Shown: positions 1-9,440, numbered from the stretch's first letter. The stretch is DNA of 64,000 nucleotides from Balneolaceae bacterium (GCA_017640605.1 JAEPQH010000005.1:171209-235208), one strand, 5' to 3'. Made by a program: numbers and translations. Notes: generated from the letters alone by a model not told the origin.

Positions 1-530
1 CGAATTCCTTCTCCCGAATTTCCCTGATTTCCCATTTGAGTAGCAACTCCGGTTTCGTCTGCTAATTGAGTAAGCATTCGTGATTCATATACCGAGTGCG
101 TTAACGGCTTTTGAACATACACGTGCTTTCCGGCCCGCATAGAATCGGCAGCTGCAACGTAGTGGGTATGATCCGGTGTTGAAATCATAACAGCGTCGAT
201 ATCGTCGCCCATTTCATCCAACATTTCCCGGTAATCCATGTACTTTTGAGCGCCGGGATAATCGTTAAAGCAACGAGCTGCATACTTCCAATCTACATCG
301 GCAAGAGCAACGATATTTTCAGAATTCATGGCTCGCAAATTACCGCGTCCCATACCGCCAACTCCAATCCCGGCAATATTTAGTTTATCGCTTGGCGCTT
401 TATGTCCTAACCCCGCAATTACAGAACTCGGAAGAATGGTAACTCCTGCTGCTAAAGCTCCGGTAGTTTTTAGGAAATCGCGACGTGAGGTATTCGGTTT
501 CCGTTCTTCCTTCTTATTTTTTTTATTCAT
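1..530 (-). CDS. Gfo/Idh/MocA-family oxidoreductase, Tat-exported (3' end outside window)
   Basis: The ATG lies at 530-528 and the frame stays open to the left edge, so only about the first 176 residues are present. The N-terminus has a twin-arginine signal (SRRDFLKTTGALAAG), followed by a Rossmann segment with a GxGVGGMGRGN nucleotide-binding turn. Then come a conserved ADVDW and the family-typical segments STPDHTHYVAA and VQKPLTHSVYE, the second holding the EKP-like lysine motif in the form QKP. Proteins of this type are exported NAD(P)-dependent sugar or polyol oxidoreductases common in Bacteroidota. The substrate cannot be told from this part. It is transcribed divergently from thrA across about 250 bp with no recognisable regulatory element. 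Confidence 0.9.
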   Translation of the reverse strand, partial: MNKKNKKEERKPNTSRRDFLKTTGALAAGVTILPSSVIAGLGHKAPSDKLNIAGIGVGGMGRGNLRAMNSENIVALADVDWKYAARCFNDYPGAQKYMDYREMLDEMGDDIDAVMISTPDHTHYVAAADSMRAGKHVYVQKPLTHSVYESRMLTQLADETGVATQMGNQGNSGEGI

Positions 531-782
531 ACTCCGATGATTAAGTTGATTGTAACTAAGTGATTATCAAAAAGAGCGAATCTATAATTAAGCGTCGATC
601 ACCCTTCAAATATAGCTCGGTATTTAAGCCAAATTCGGCTAAAAGTAAACGAAAAAACGACATTGAATTCCAGAAAACCGCTTGCAGCTTTAAATCGCAC
701 ACAGGGTCAATAAATAGTTACATCCCTTAACAGAGTTTCCTACCTTCGGAATCACTCAATTATATTCATCGCAGTAGATATT

Positions 783-3242
783 ATGTACGTTTTAAAATTT
801 GGCGGAACATCGGTCGGCACAGCCCAAAGCCTGAAACAAGTTCAGAAAATTCTCGAGAATCATGCAGAAAATGGAATTCCACAAGCCGTGGTGGTTTCTG
901 CGCTGGGCGGTATTACCAATCAATTGGTAGAATTAGCAGCAAAAGCCGAAGCCGGAGATGAAAGTTACACCGAGTTACTGGTTGCAATCGAAGAGCGACA
1001 TCTCGATGTAATCGAAGCATTAATTCCGGCCACACAACGCAGCAGTACGATTACAACCATTAAACTTCTGCTAAATGATCTGGAAGATATTTGCAGAGGT
1101 GTTTTTCTGATTCATGAGCTTTCTCCTCGATCAAGCGATCACATTTTAAGTTTCGGGGAACGACTCTCCTCAGCACTCATTCACGATTATTTAGCTTCCA
1201 GCGGATTGAAGGTCAGATTACTGGATGCCCGCAAAATCGTTAAAACCGATGCCCATTTTGGAAATGCCGTGGTAGATCAGGCATTGAGTTATACCAATAT
1301 TCAACAAGCTTTTGATGGATATAATGATATCAGCATCATCCCGGGTTTTCTCGCTTCATCGAACGAAGGGAATTTCACAACAACCTTAGGTCGTGGTGGT
1401 TCGGATTATTCAGCCGCACTCATAGCAGCTGCTTTAGATGCCGATAAGCTACAAATATGGACCGATGTTTCCGGAATGATGACAGCAAACCCGAGAATGG
1501 TACCTCTCGCCCATCCCATAAAACATTTGTCGTACGAAGAAGCCATGGAGCTTTCGCATTTTGGGGCAAAAGTGATTTATCCGCCAACCATTCAACCTGT
1601 GTTGGATAAAGGCATAGATGTTGAAGTTAAAAACACCTTTTCGCCGGAAGATCACGGCACATTAATCACCAAAAACGGAGCAGAAAATGGTGATTTAGTG
1701 AAAGGATTATCAAGTATCGAAGACGTAGCACTTTGCACGCTCTCCGGTTCCGGGATGGTGGCTGTACCTAATTTTTCGTATCGCCTGTTTGCTTCCCTAA
1801 GTCGAGAAAGCATCAATGTAATTATGATCACGCAGGCATCTTCTGAGCATACCATCACCGTTGGAATCGCCGAAAAAGATGCAGAACGAGCCCGCATCAG
1901 CATTGAAGCCGAATTTGAGAATGAAATCAGGCTTAGAAAAGTAAATCCACTCACCGTTGAAACTCAGTTGTCGATTATAGCCTTAGTTGGAACGCGTATG
2001 CGGGAGCAAGTTGGGGTAAGTGCCAATCTTTTTGAGACGCTCAGCCATAATGGAGTAAATGTAAAAGCAATTGCTCAGGGTTCTACTGAATTGAATATAT
2101 CGGTGGTAATCGATCGTAAGCATCTGAAGAAGTCATTGAACTCTTTGCACGAGAGCTTTTTCCTGTCGGATATTCGAAAGTACTATTTGTTCATGATTGG
2201 AGTGGGCAATGTGGGTGAAGCTTTTTTGAATCAGATCAAAGCACAGAACGACTTTCTTTCAGAAGCCTTTAAAGTACAGCTCAATGTATGTGGATTGGCT
2301 AATTCCAGAAAAATGATCTTTAATGAAGAAACCATAAATCTGGATACCTGGAAGCAAGATATTGAAGATCACGGTACGCCAATGTCTGATCAGGGATTTG
2401 TGGAAGTCATGGAGGCAATGAATATGCGAAATAGTATTTTTGTGGATTGCACTGCCAGCAACGATATCCCAAAATTGTACGATCGAATTTTAAGAAACAG
2501 TATTTCGGTAGTTACGCCCAATAAAGTGGCTTGTTCTTCCGATTTCGATTCCTACCTCGACCTCAAAAAAACAGCAACACGATATCAGGCAAAGTTTTTA
2601 TTTGAAACCAATGTAGGAGCCGGTTTGCCGGTGATTTCTACCTTAAGTGATCTGTTAAAAAGCGGCGATCGCATCACTAAAATTCAGGCAGTACTGTCAG
2701 GTACTCTCAACTTTTTGTTTAATACTTATGATGGAAGTCAAAAATTTAGCGTTGTAGTTAAACAAGCAAAAGCCGAGGGATACACAGAACCGGATCCACG
2801 ATTAGATTTATCAGGTGTTGATGTAATGCGAAAAATTCTGATTCTTGCCCGCGAAAGTGGATACAAGTTAGAATTGGAAGACATCGGTAATGAACCATTT
2901 GTGCCTGAAGAATGCATGAATACCGACTATCTTGATGACTTCTATGCGATGCTTGATAAGCACGACGATGTATTCAAAAAAATGTATCAAGAAGCGGCCG
3001 AAGCCGGAAAGAGAATAAAATATGTGGCAACCTTTGAGCGCGATGGAAAGCAAGCACAAACAGGATTGCAGACTTTCGGTAGAGAACATCCTTTTTTCGA
3101 GTTGGATGGAAAAGACAACATTGTTTTATTCTACACTAAACGCTATAGTGAACAGCCCCTTGTAGTTAAAGGAGCCGGAGCGGGAGCTGCGGTAACTGCA
3201 TCGGGGATTTTTGCAGATGTGATGAGAATAACTTCAGCCTGA
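783..3242 (+). CDS. thrA: bifunctional aspartokinase / homoserine dehydrogenase I
   Basis: It catalyses the first step (phosphorylation of aspartate) and the third step (reduction of aspartate semialdehyde to homoserine) of the threonine/methionine branch. The 819 residues match the usual length of the fused enzyme. The aspartokinase domain opens with KFGGTSVG (residues 5-12) and carries TLGRGGSDYSA and WTDVSGMMTANPR. Tandem ACT-like regulatory sequence occupies roughly residues 310-460. The dehydrogenase half begins near residue 470 with the Rossmann turn MIGVGNVGEAF, followed by TPNKVA, ETNVGAGLPVI, SGTLNFLF and a YTEPDPRLDLSG segment. It is the first gene of a thrABC operon and ends 3 bases before the thrB ATG. 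Feedback inhibition by threonine is expected from the family. No threonine leader peptide is visible upstream. Confidence 0.97.
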   Translation: MYVLKFGGTSVGTAQSLKQVQKILENHAENGIPQAVVVSALGGITNQLVELAAKAEAGDESYTELLVAIEERHLDVIEALIPATQRSSTITTIKLLLNDLEDICRGVFLIHELSPRSSDHILSFGERLSSALIHDYLASSGLKVRLLDARKIVKTDAHFGNAVVDQALSYTNIQQAFDGYNDISIIPGFLASSNEGNFTTTLGRGGSDYSAALIAAALDADKLQIWTDVSGMMTANPRMVPLAHPIKHLSYEEAMELSHFGAKVIYPPTIQPVLDKGIDVEVKNTFSPEDHGTLITKNGAENGDLVKGLSSIEDVALCTLSGSGMVAVPNFSYRLFASLSRESINVIMITQASSEHTITVGIAEKDAERARISIEAEFENEIRLRKVNPLTVETQLSIIALVGTRMREQVGVSANLFETLSHNGVNVKAIAQGSTELNISVVIDRKHLKKSLNSLHESFFLSDIRKYYLFMIGVGNVGEAFLNQIKAQNDFLSEAFKVQLNVCGLANSRKMIFNEETINLDTWKQDIEDHGTPMSDQGFVEVMEAMNMRNSIFVDCTASNDIPKLYDRILRNSISVVTPNKVACSSDFDSYLDLKKTATRYQAKFLFETNVGAGLPVISTLSDLLKSGDRITKIQAVLSGTLNFLFNTYDGSQKFSVVVKQAKAEGYTEPDPRLDLSGVDVMRKILILARESGYKLELEDIGNEPFVPEECMNTDYLDDFYAMLDKHDDVFKKMYQEAAEAGKRIKYVATFERDGKQAQTGLQTFGREHPFFELDGKDNIVLFYTKRYSEQPLVVKGAGAGAAVTASGIFADVMRITSA

Positions 3243-3245
3243 TTG

Positions 3246-4178
3246 ATGGAAGAAATAAAAGTTTTTGCGCCTGCTACAGTTGCAAATGTAGCCTGCGGGT
3301 ACGATGTGATGGGATTTGCCATGAAAGATATTGGCGATACCATGACCATAAGAAAAATTGCGACAAAAAAATGGGTCATTGAAAACGGCCGTGGTTGCGA
3401 AGGTTTGCCGGTAAGCCCAAAAGAAAATGTAATTGGTGTGGCTGTGGAAGCTTTGATGAAAGCGTACGGTAAATCCATCGATTTTGGCTTTCATTTTTAT
3501 ACAACCAAGAATATAAAACCCGGAAGTGGCATGGGATCGAGTGCATCCAGTGCTTCTGCTGCAGTTTTTGGGGTAAATCAATTATTAGGAAAGCCATTCA
3601 AGAAAAAAGAACTGGTTAAATTTGCGATGGAAGGTGAACGCGCTGCATCCGGAGCGGCACATGCCGATAATGTTGCGCCTTGTTTGTTAGGTGGTTTTAC
3701 ATTAATCCGCAGCTACGAACCCTTAGATATCATCGAACTGCAATATCCGGATATGCTGTATGCTAGTGTGGTACATCCTCAAATCGAAATAAAAACGTCC
3801 GATTCGAAAAAGATTCTGAAAAAAGATATCCCGATTAAAGATGCTATTACTCAATGGGGAAATGTGGGTGGTTTAATTTCAGGATTGGCAAAACCGGATT
3901 ATGATCTCATCGGCAGATCATTACAAGATGTTGTTGCAGAACCCATACGCAGTAAACTGATTCCGTATTTTAAAGACGCAAAAAAAGCAGCACTCAATGA
4001 AGGAGCATTAGGCGCTAGTATCTCGGGATCCGGTCCCTCCATTTTCGCCCTTTCATTCAGCAGAAAAATTGCCGAAGGTATCGCAATAGCATTTAATAAT
4101 GTATATGCAAGCAATGGAATTATGGCGAATGTGTACATCTCTCAGGTTAATGCTCAAGGCACTCAAATTATCTCATGA
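3246..4178 (+). CDS. thrB: homoserine kinase
   Basis: A GHMP-family kinase that phosphorylates homoserine to O-phosphohomoserine. The 310-residue protein has the N-terminal APATVANVACGYD segment, the glycine/serine-rich ATP loop PGSGMGSSASSASAAV near residue 90, and the C-terminal GASISGSGPSIFAL motif. I place the start at ATG 3246; a TTG directly before it (3243) is the alternative. The thrA stop at 3240-3242 is just upstream, and the gene's own stop overlaps the thrC start by four bases (ATGA), so translational coupling along thrABC is likely. Confidence 0.96.
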   Translation: MEEIKVFAPATVANVACGYDVMGFAMKDIGDTMTIRKIATKKWVIENGRGCEGLPVSPKENVIGVAVEALMKAYGKSIDFGFHFYTTKNIKPGSGMGSSASSASAAVFGVNQLLGKPFKKKELVKFAMEGERAASGAAHADNVAPCLLGGFTLIRSYEPLDIIELQYPDMLYASVVHPQIEIKTSDSKKILKKDIPIKDAITQWGNVGGLISGLAKPDYDLIGRSLQDVVAEPIRSKLIPYFKDAKKAALNEGALGASISGSGPSIFALSFSRKIAEGIAIAFNNVYASNGIMANVYISQVNAQGTQIIS

Positions 4179-5473
4179 AGTATTACAGCACCAAAGGCAC
4201 TGTTGAACCGGTAAATTTTCAGGAAGCTATTTTTAGAGGCTTACCTGCTGATAACGGATTATTCATGCCGGAAAAAATCCCCGTTCTCCCCTCCTCATTT
4301 TTCGATGAGCTTTCCAAAATGAGTTTACCCGAAATCGGCTTCGAAGTATTAAGGCATTTTGTGGATAGCGAAATTCCTGATGAAACCTTAAAGGAACTCG
4401 TCGCAGACACATTAAGCTTTGATATTCCACTTACCCGAATAAACGACTCGGTGTATGCACTGGAATTATTTCATGGTCCAACTATGGCGTTTAAAGACGT
4501 TGGAGCACGATTTTTAGCTCGATGTTTGAGTTATTTTACACAGAAGAAAAGCAACCAACTTACGGTATTGGTAGCCACATCGGGCGATACAGGTAGCGCC
4601 GTAGCCAACGGATTTTTTAATGTTGATGGAATTGAAGTCGTCATTTTATATCCGTCAGGCAAGGTTAGCGGATTTCAGGAACAACAGATGACGACCTTGG
4701 GTGGAAATATAACCGCGCTGGAAGTGGACGGCACTTTTGATGATTGTCAGGCTTTGGTGAAACAAGCCTTTCTTGATGATGAACTCAGAGAAGCAAAACA
4801 ACTTACTTCGGCGAATTCCATCAACATAGCGCGATTGCTGCCACAAAGTATCTACTATTTTTATGCGTGGGCACAATTGCCGGATGAAGCCAAAAACGAA
4901 GCTATTTTCTCTGTGCCAAGTGGTAATTATGGCAATCTAAGTGCCGGATTGATTGCTCAAAAAATGGGATTACCCATCAAACATTTTTTGGCTTGTTCGA
5001 ATACCAACGACACCGTTCCCTTATATCTGTGGAATGGAAATTTCGAACCGAAACCGAGTGTTTCAACTATTTCGAATGCGATGGATGTGGGCAACCCGAG
5101 CAACTTCTTCAGAATGCTGGATCTTTTTGATGGTTCTTATCAACAAATGATCAAACACATTTCGGGTTATGCCTACACCGACGACAGTACACGAGATGCT
5201 ATCCAAAAAACCTATGCCCTCTACGGATACATTTTAGATCCGCACGGCGCGGTGGGTTATCTCGGATTAATGGATTACTTCCGATCTGAACAAGGCACAG
5301 GAATACTCCTTGAAACTGCGCATCCGGTAAAATTTAAACAAACGGTGGAAGATCAAATTCTGCGTGATGTACCCGTTCCTGCGCATGTTGAAAAAACATC
5401 ACTTGAAAAAAAGAGCATACCGTTTAATGCAAATTTCACCGATTTCCGCTCATTCTTAATCGATAAACAATGA
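4175..5473 (+). CDS. thrC: threonine synthase
   Basis: A PLP-dependent lyase that converts O-phosphohomoserine to threonine. The protein has 432 residues. The PLP lysine is in GPTMAFKDVGARF (K107), and the cofactor-phosphate loop is ATSGDTGSAVANG. SVPSGNYGNLSAG, another family signature, follows. The N-terminal YYSTKGT start is typical of the fungal/E. coli-type (long) threonine synthases. The gene overlaps thrB at its 5' end and the SGNH hydrolase gene at its 3' end by four bases each. Confidence 0.96.
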   Translation: MKYYSTKGTVEPVNFQEAIFRGLPADNGLFMPEKIPVLPSSFFDELSKMSLPEIGFEVLRHFVDSEIPDETLKELVADTLSFDIPLTRINDSVYALELFHGPTMAFKDVGARFLARCLSYFTQKKSNQLTVLVATSGDTGSAVANGFFNVDGIEVVILYPSGKVSGFQEQQMTTLGGNITALEVDGTFDDCQALVKQAFLDDELREAKQLTSANSINIARLLPQSIYYFYAWAQLPDEAKNEAIFSVPSGNYGNLSAGLIAQKMGLPIKHFLACSNTNDTVPLYLWNGNFEPKPSVSTISNAMDVGNPSNFFRMLDLFDGSYQQMIKHISGYAYTDDSTRDAIQKTYALYGYILDPHGAVGYLGLMDYFRSEQGTGILLETAHPVKFKQTVEDQILRDVPVPAHVEKTSLEKKSIPFNANFTDFRSFLIDKQ

Positions 5474-6135
5474 GACTATCTCTGCTCTTACTCTTACCCA
5501 TTTTACTTTACTCAACTGCAGTTAATGGCCAAGATCCAACCCGTTTTGCCTCAGAAATCGCAATCATTGCTGAACGTGAATTTGAGAAATCTACTACCGA
5601 ACCCACTGTAGTTTTTACAGGAAGTTCCAGCATAAGAATGTGGGGAAATTTGGAGTCGAGCTTTCCCAGCTATCAAGTTTTAAATAATGGGTTTGGAGGA
5701 TCTGAATTCAGTGATTTAATGCATTATCGGGAGGAATTGATTTATCGGTTCCGGCCGGATATGGTATTTATCTACGAAGGAGATAACGATGTGAATAGTG
5801 GCAAACCTACGGAAGAAATTTTAGAAGATGCCATCCTTTTACTATCAGATATTCAAGCTACCCTACCGGATGCTCAACTTTTTTTGATTGCTGCAAAACC
5901 AAGTATTGCGCGTTGGCATTTAAAGGATGAATATGAGCGCCTAAATAAAGCTCTCCTTGAATTAACTGAAACGGCTGATTTTAAAGATATTACCTTTATT
6001 GATATTTGGTCGCCTATGCTTGATGATTCAGGTGAAGTGCTTGATGATATTTTCATCAGCGACAATTTACACATGAATGAAAAAGGCTATTCAATTTGGG
6101 AAACGGTTATAGGTGAATATTTACCTAAAAAGTGA
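5470..6135 (+). CDS. secreted SGNH/GDSL-family hydrolase
   Basis: A predicted exported esterase or lipase-like hydrolase of 221 residues. It has a cleavable signal peptide (about residues 1-20, ending NG-Q). The SGNH blocks are visible: block I GSSSIRMWG (nucleophile serine around residue 52), block II NNGFGGSEFSDL, block III EGDNDVNSG and block V SDNLHMNEKGY with the catalytic Asp and His. The family acts on acyl groups of lipids or on glycan acetyl groups; the substrate is unknown. It overlaps thrC by four bases and the next gene by one, so it is co-transcribed with the threonine genes although no functional link is evident. Confidence 0.88.
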   Translation: MRLSLLLLLPILLYSTAVNGQDPTRFASEIAIIAEREFEKSTTEPTVVFTGSSSIRMWGNLESSFPSYQVLNNGFGGSEFSDLMHYREELIYRFRPDMVFIYEGDNDVNSGKPTEEILEDAILLLSDIQATLPDAQLFLIAAKPSIARWHLKDEYERLNKALLELTETADFKDITFIDIWSPMLDDSGEVLDDIFISDNLHMNEKGYSIWETVIGEYLPKK

Positions 6136-6746
6136 TGGTAAATACCAATACATGGAATAAAATTCGATATACGATTTATCGACCGATTTATAATGTAATC
6201 GATCGTTACTTCAGGCCAAAACGAAAGCGATCGATTGAAACTTTGGGGCTCCAATCCGGACAAAAAGTATTGATTATTGGTGCCGGTACAGGCTTGGATT
6301 TAGACCTTCTCCCAAAAGATATTGAACTTACTGTGGTAGATATAACACCGGCCATGGTTAAAGCTTGTGGTCAACGTGCTCAAGAGTTGGGAATGGAAAT
6401 CGATTCCTATGTAATGGATGGTAGTAATCTGGAATTCGATGAACAAAGTTTTGATATCGTAATTCTACACTTAATATTAGCAGTAATTCCAGATCCTGTT
6501 GGTTGCATTACCGAAACTGAACGAGTTTTGAAACCCGGTGGCATGTGTACCATTATGGATAAATTTGTGGCTCCGGGAAAAACAGCAGGATTTCTAAGAC
6601 AAACTCTAAATCTGCTCACCAATCTTTTAGCTACCTCCATCACTCGAAATGTGGATGAACTGCTAACTCATACACAGTTGGAAAAAACACGTCATGAGCA
6701 ATCTAGCTCCTTATTTTGGCTGATTCAGGCTCGGAAACGCACTTAG
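6135..6746 (+). CDS. class I SAM-dependent methyltransferase
   Basis: About 203 residues with the Rossmann-type SAM site: motif I VLIIGAGTGLDLDLLP, an acidic motif II ending (LTVVDIT), DGSNLEFDEQSFDIV at motif III/IV, and RVLKPGGMC after the sheet. This is the UbiE/Methyltransf_11 type; the acceptor cannot be predicted. The start is either the ATG at 6135, overlapping the upstream TGA as TGATG, or the GTG at 6132. It is the last gene of the thr operon; about 100 bp without a gene follow. Confidence 0.88.
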   Translation: MVNTNTWNKIRYTIYRPIYNVIDRYFRPKRKRSIETLGLQSGQKVLIIGAGTGLDLDLLPKDIELTVVDITPAMVKACGQRAQELGMEIDSYVMDGSNLEFDEQSFDIVILHLILAVIPDPVGCITETERVLKPGGMCTIMDKFVAPGKTAGFLRQTLNLLTNLLATSITRNVDELLTHTQLEKTRHEQSSSLFWLIQARKRT

Positions 6747-6852
6747 TTTTCCGCTATACTTTCGATCATTTTAAACGATGTAATGATTTGAATCTTTTCT
6801 ATATAATGTGAGTTCTAACGGTTGAATTTAACATATAAATCAAGGGTTAATT

Positions 6853-7347
6853 ATGAGTACTGTAACAAAAGAAGCAGAAAAATTAAATCGAATCGGACTG
6901 GATATCGAAAAGAGTGAAGAGTTAGCTAAGCATTTAAATGAGCTGTTGGCTAACTATTCTGTTTTTTATCAAAATGTACGCGGCTACCACTGGAATATTC
7001 AGGGTGATAAGTTCTTTGAATTACACGAAAAGTTCGAGGAATTATATAACGATCTATTCGAAAAAATCGATGAAGTCGCCGAACGTGTGCTGACTTTAGG
7101 GTTCTCACCCGATCACAGATTTACAGAATATTTGAAAGTAGCAGACATCCCCGAAAGTGTGGAAGTGAAAGACGGAGAAAAAGCCGTTTCAGAAATTTTG
7201 AGTGCATTCAAAATCTTACTTCAAAAGCAGCGAACCATCCTAAATATGTCGGATTTAATGGACGATGAAGGAACCAATGCTATGATGAGCGATTACATTC
7301 GCGAGCAAGAAAAGAAAGTCTGGATGTACAGCTCGTTCTTGAAATAA
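6853..7347 (+). CDS. dps: Dps-family DNA-protecting ferritin-like protein
   Basis: A 164-residue four-helix ferritin-like protein. The family forms dodecamers that oxidise and store iron and shield DNA under oxidative stress and starvation. The Dps ferroxidase signature is clear: YHWNIQGDKFFELHEKFEE followed by LFEKIDEVAERVLTLG, supplying the conserved His, Asp and Glu ligands. It is a single gene with its own terminator directly downstream (7365-7397). The upstream gap contains TATAAT at 6802-6807, but I see no convincing -35 partner and do not call a promoter. Confidence 0.95.
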   Translation: MSTVTKEAEKLNRIGLDIEKSEELAKHLNELLANYSVFYQNVRGYHWNIQGDKFFELHEKFEELYNDLFEKIDEVAERVLTLGFSPDHRFTEYLKVADIPESVEVKDGEKAVSEILSAFKILLQKQRTILNMSDLMDDEGTNAMMSDYIREQEKKVWMYSSFLK

Positions 7348-7364
7348 AAAGTATTTCACTTTCC

Positions 7365-7397
7365 AAAGCTCTTAGAATACACTAAGAGCTTTTTTAT
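7365..7397 (+). terminator. intrinsic terminator of dps
   Basis: A perfect inverted repeat (AAGCTCTTAG / CTAAGAGCTT) with a six-base loop is followed by a run of T residues. It lies 18 bp after the dps stop codon. The region from 7398 to 7596 shows no gene. Confidence 0.9.
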
Positions 7398-7596
7398 TTA
7401 TGGGCATTTTGGTACAGGATTGTTTAATACCTCTCACGAAGAAGAACCAAAAGTTTAAAGCGAAGTAATTCAGATTTTTTAAAACAGGCTTACCAAATTT
7501 TCAGTCTAACCTTTTGAATTCTTTTTCGTCTCTGATTACCGTTCAAAGTAATTTAATACGTAACTTCACTCATCGAATTATAAAACTATCTACTTC

Positions 7597-8832
7597 GTGC
7601 CAAAAGCCATTTTTTTTATAGGGATTATTTTGTTGATTTTCGGTTTTACCAAAATTTATGAACCGGAAACCCCTCCCGCTAATCCTGTAGAAAAAAAAGA
7701 CCCTGTTAGAGATTCGTTGGTGCAATTTATTCAGCGTTTTGATTCTACCATAACAATGGGTGCGGTAAACAAAAATATCCCCGGGGGTTCGTATGTCATC
7801 ACTTATAAAGATCAGGTTTTAGCGTCGAATGGTTTCGGAGTGCGTGAGCTAAATTCAGAAATGCCGGTTGATGCCTATACTGTATTCCGACTTGGCAGTG
7901 TATCGAAAGGGTTTGCCGCAGTGTTAGCAGGAATGATGATTGATCAGGGAGTTTTATCCTTCGATGATTCTGTGGCAAGTATTTTGCCTTATTTTAGGTT
8001 AAATGATAATGAGCAAACAGCACGAGTTAGAGTTAGACATTTGCTGGAACACACAACGGGACTTCCCCGCCATGCTTATACCAATCTTGTTGAGGATGGT
8101 TTAACCCTTGAACGTATTATCCCCCGGTTCGAGGATGTCCCACTCATCGATCAAGAAGGTCAACGACATGCTTATACCAATGCTGCATACAGTGTTATTG
8201 AGAAAGTGCTGGAGCAACGGACCAATACCGATTTCAAAACACTGTTGGAAGAAGAAATTTTTACGCCTCTGGCTATGACACAAGCATCGGCGGATGTTTC
8301 GGTGTTCGAAACCAATACGAACGTTGCTCAGCCACATTTGTACAGTTATCGACAAAAAAAGCGCGTTCCTGTCTCCATCAAAGACAATTATTACAATGCA
8401 ATTTCGGCAGGTGGAATTAACGCTTCGGCCAAAGATATGGGACAATGGTTGCTTCTGTTAACCGGAAACCGACCGGATTTAATATCAGATTCTACTTTGG
8501 ATGAGATTTTTACACCGGTTTCGAGAATCCCGAATAAACGATTTAGCCGGCATTGGGATGGTGTGAATGAATCATTTTACGCAATGGGTTGGCGAGTATT
8601 AGAACATGAAGATCAAACCATTGTGTACCATGGTGGGTATGTGAATGGTTTTCGCAGCGAAATCGCTTTTGATCGGGAGCGACAAATAGGTATCAGCATT
8701 TTGGTAAACTCTAACAGTAGCTATGCACTCGAAGTAATCCCGGAATTCTTTAAAGAATTCAATCGTCTGCATGCCTTTATCGATTCCACCCAACAATCTG
8801 CGATCGAAACCTTGCCCGCATCGGATGAATAA
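7597..8832 (+). CDS. serine hydrolase, class C beta-lactamase / penicillin-binding-protein-like fold
   Basis: A 411-residue protein starting at GTG 7597 with an N-terminal hydrophobic segment (about residues 4-18) that should anchor or export it. Catalytic motifs of the beta-lactamase/transpeptidase-like family are present: SxxK as S101-V-S-K104, YxN as Y193-T-N195 and, near residue 345, HGG in place of KTG. Homologues are esterases, D-aminopeptidases or peptidoglycan enzymes, so the substrate is open. The last eight bases overlap the next gene. Confidence 0.88.
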   Translation: MPKAIFFIGIILLIFGFTKIYEPETPPANPVEKKDPVRDSLVQFIQRFDSTITMGAVNKNIPGGSYVITYKDQVLASNGFGVRELNSEMPVDAYTVFRLGSVSKGFAAVLAGMMIDQGVLSFDDSVASILPYFRLNDNEQTARVRVRHLLEHTTGLPRHAYTNLVEDGLTLERIIPRFEDVPLIDQEGQRHAYTNAAYSVIEKVLEQRTNTDFKTLLEEEIFTPLAMTQASADVSVFETNTNVAQPHLYSYRQKKRVPVSIKDNYYNAISAGGINASAKDMGQWLLLLTGNRPDLISDSTLDEIFTPVSRIPNKRFSRHWDGVNESFYAMGWRVLEHEDQTIVYHGGYVNGFRSEIAFDRERQIGISILVNSNSSYALEVIPEFFKEFNRLHAFIDSTQQSAIETLPASDE

Positions 8833-9220
8833 AATTCAGAAAGTGAATTTTAATTCAGTGGATGAATTCTTGGATTATCTCCCGGAAAGTGAACTCACAA
8901 TAGTTGAAGAACTTCAATCTCTAGTTTTTGAATGTATTCCGCACGTAAAAGAAAAACTATCTTTTAATGTGCCTTTCTATTCCGTTCGCAAAAACATTTG
9001 TTGTATTTGGCCGGCCAGCATTCCATGGGGAAATGTACCCGATCACTCAGTGGTTTTAGGTTTTACTCAAGGCCATCTTCTCCCCGATCCTTATAACGCA
9101 CTTGCTGCAGAGAAACGAAAATATGTTCGAACGCTTACTTTCCCGGTAGATCAGTCACTTGATATTGAAATGATTCGGTTTTATTTATTCGAAGCATTAG
9201 AAATTGATTCGGTAAATTAG
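8825..9220 (+). CDS. DUF1801 (YdhG-like) protein
   Basis: A 131-residue protein of the DUF1801 fold, recognised from the N-terminal pattern of a short acidic helix (VDEFLDYLPESE), a central segment VKEKLSFNVPFYSVRKNICCIWP and a GFTQGHLLPDP turn. The function of this family is unknown. I start it at ATG 8825, overlapping the serine hydrolase stop by eight bases. A longer frame from 8771 would add 18 residues read out of frame from the hydrolase gene and is unlikely. Confidence 0.75.
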   Translation: MNKIQKVNFNSVDEFLDYLPESELTIVEELQSLVFECIPHVKEKLSFNVPFYSVRKNICCIWPASIPWGNVPDHSVVLGFTQGHLLPDPYNALAAEKRKYVRTLTFPVDQSLDIEMIRFYLFEALEIDSVN

Positions 9221-9252
9221 CGTTATCATCACCCTTTTTAGCGTTTAATTCT

Positions 9253-9352
9253 CCATCTGTCGGGTGGATACCCGGCTGATGGTTTCAAGTTAAAGAGAAA
9301 TGAATACCAACAATTATAGAAGCTTTCTATCACTCCACTTTCATGGAAATGG
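9253..9352. repeat. double-hairpin intergenic repeat, copy 1
   Basis: 9253-9282 folds into a 13-position stem (CCATCTGTCGGGT against ACCCGGCTGATGG) with loop GGAT. A second stem lies at 9335-9352 (CCA...TGG enclosing TTTC/GAAA). The same arrangement recurs at 14463-14560. Compared with that copy, one stem pair changes from A-T to G-C on both arms, so pairing is conserved. The function is unknown; it resembles a REP/BIME-type element. Confidence 0.7.
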
Positions 9353-9440
9353 TGAATGGGTTCATCAATCAACTTAGTATGTAACTCAATTTACCTTAGC
9401 TCGTACCTTCCACACGCAATACTAATCAAAGCTACTTATC

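Noticed and set aside
531..782. Possible threonine attenuator before thrA
   Set aside because: No short frame with a run of Thr or Ile codons and no terminator-antiterminator pair is visible; only small, unremarkable stems.
3143..3581. Minus-strand open frames across thrA/thrB
   Set aside because: They lie wholly antisense to strongly conserved coding sequence, with no independent motif or initiation signal.
6802..6807. TATAAT as the dps promoter -10
   Set aside because: No matching -35 element at the right distance, and promoter consensus in this phylum often differs from TATAAT.
8771..8824. Extension of the DUF1801 gene to 8771
   Set aside because: The added residues are out-of-frame reading of the serine hydrolase gene and have no DUF1801 similarity.
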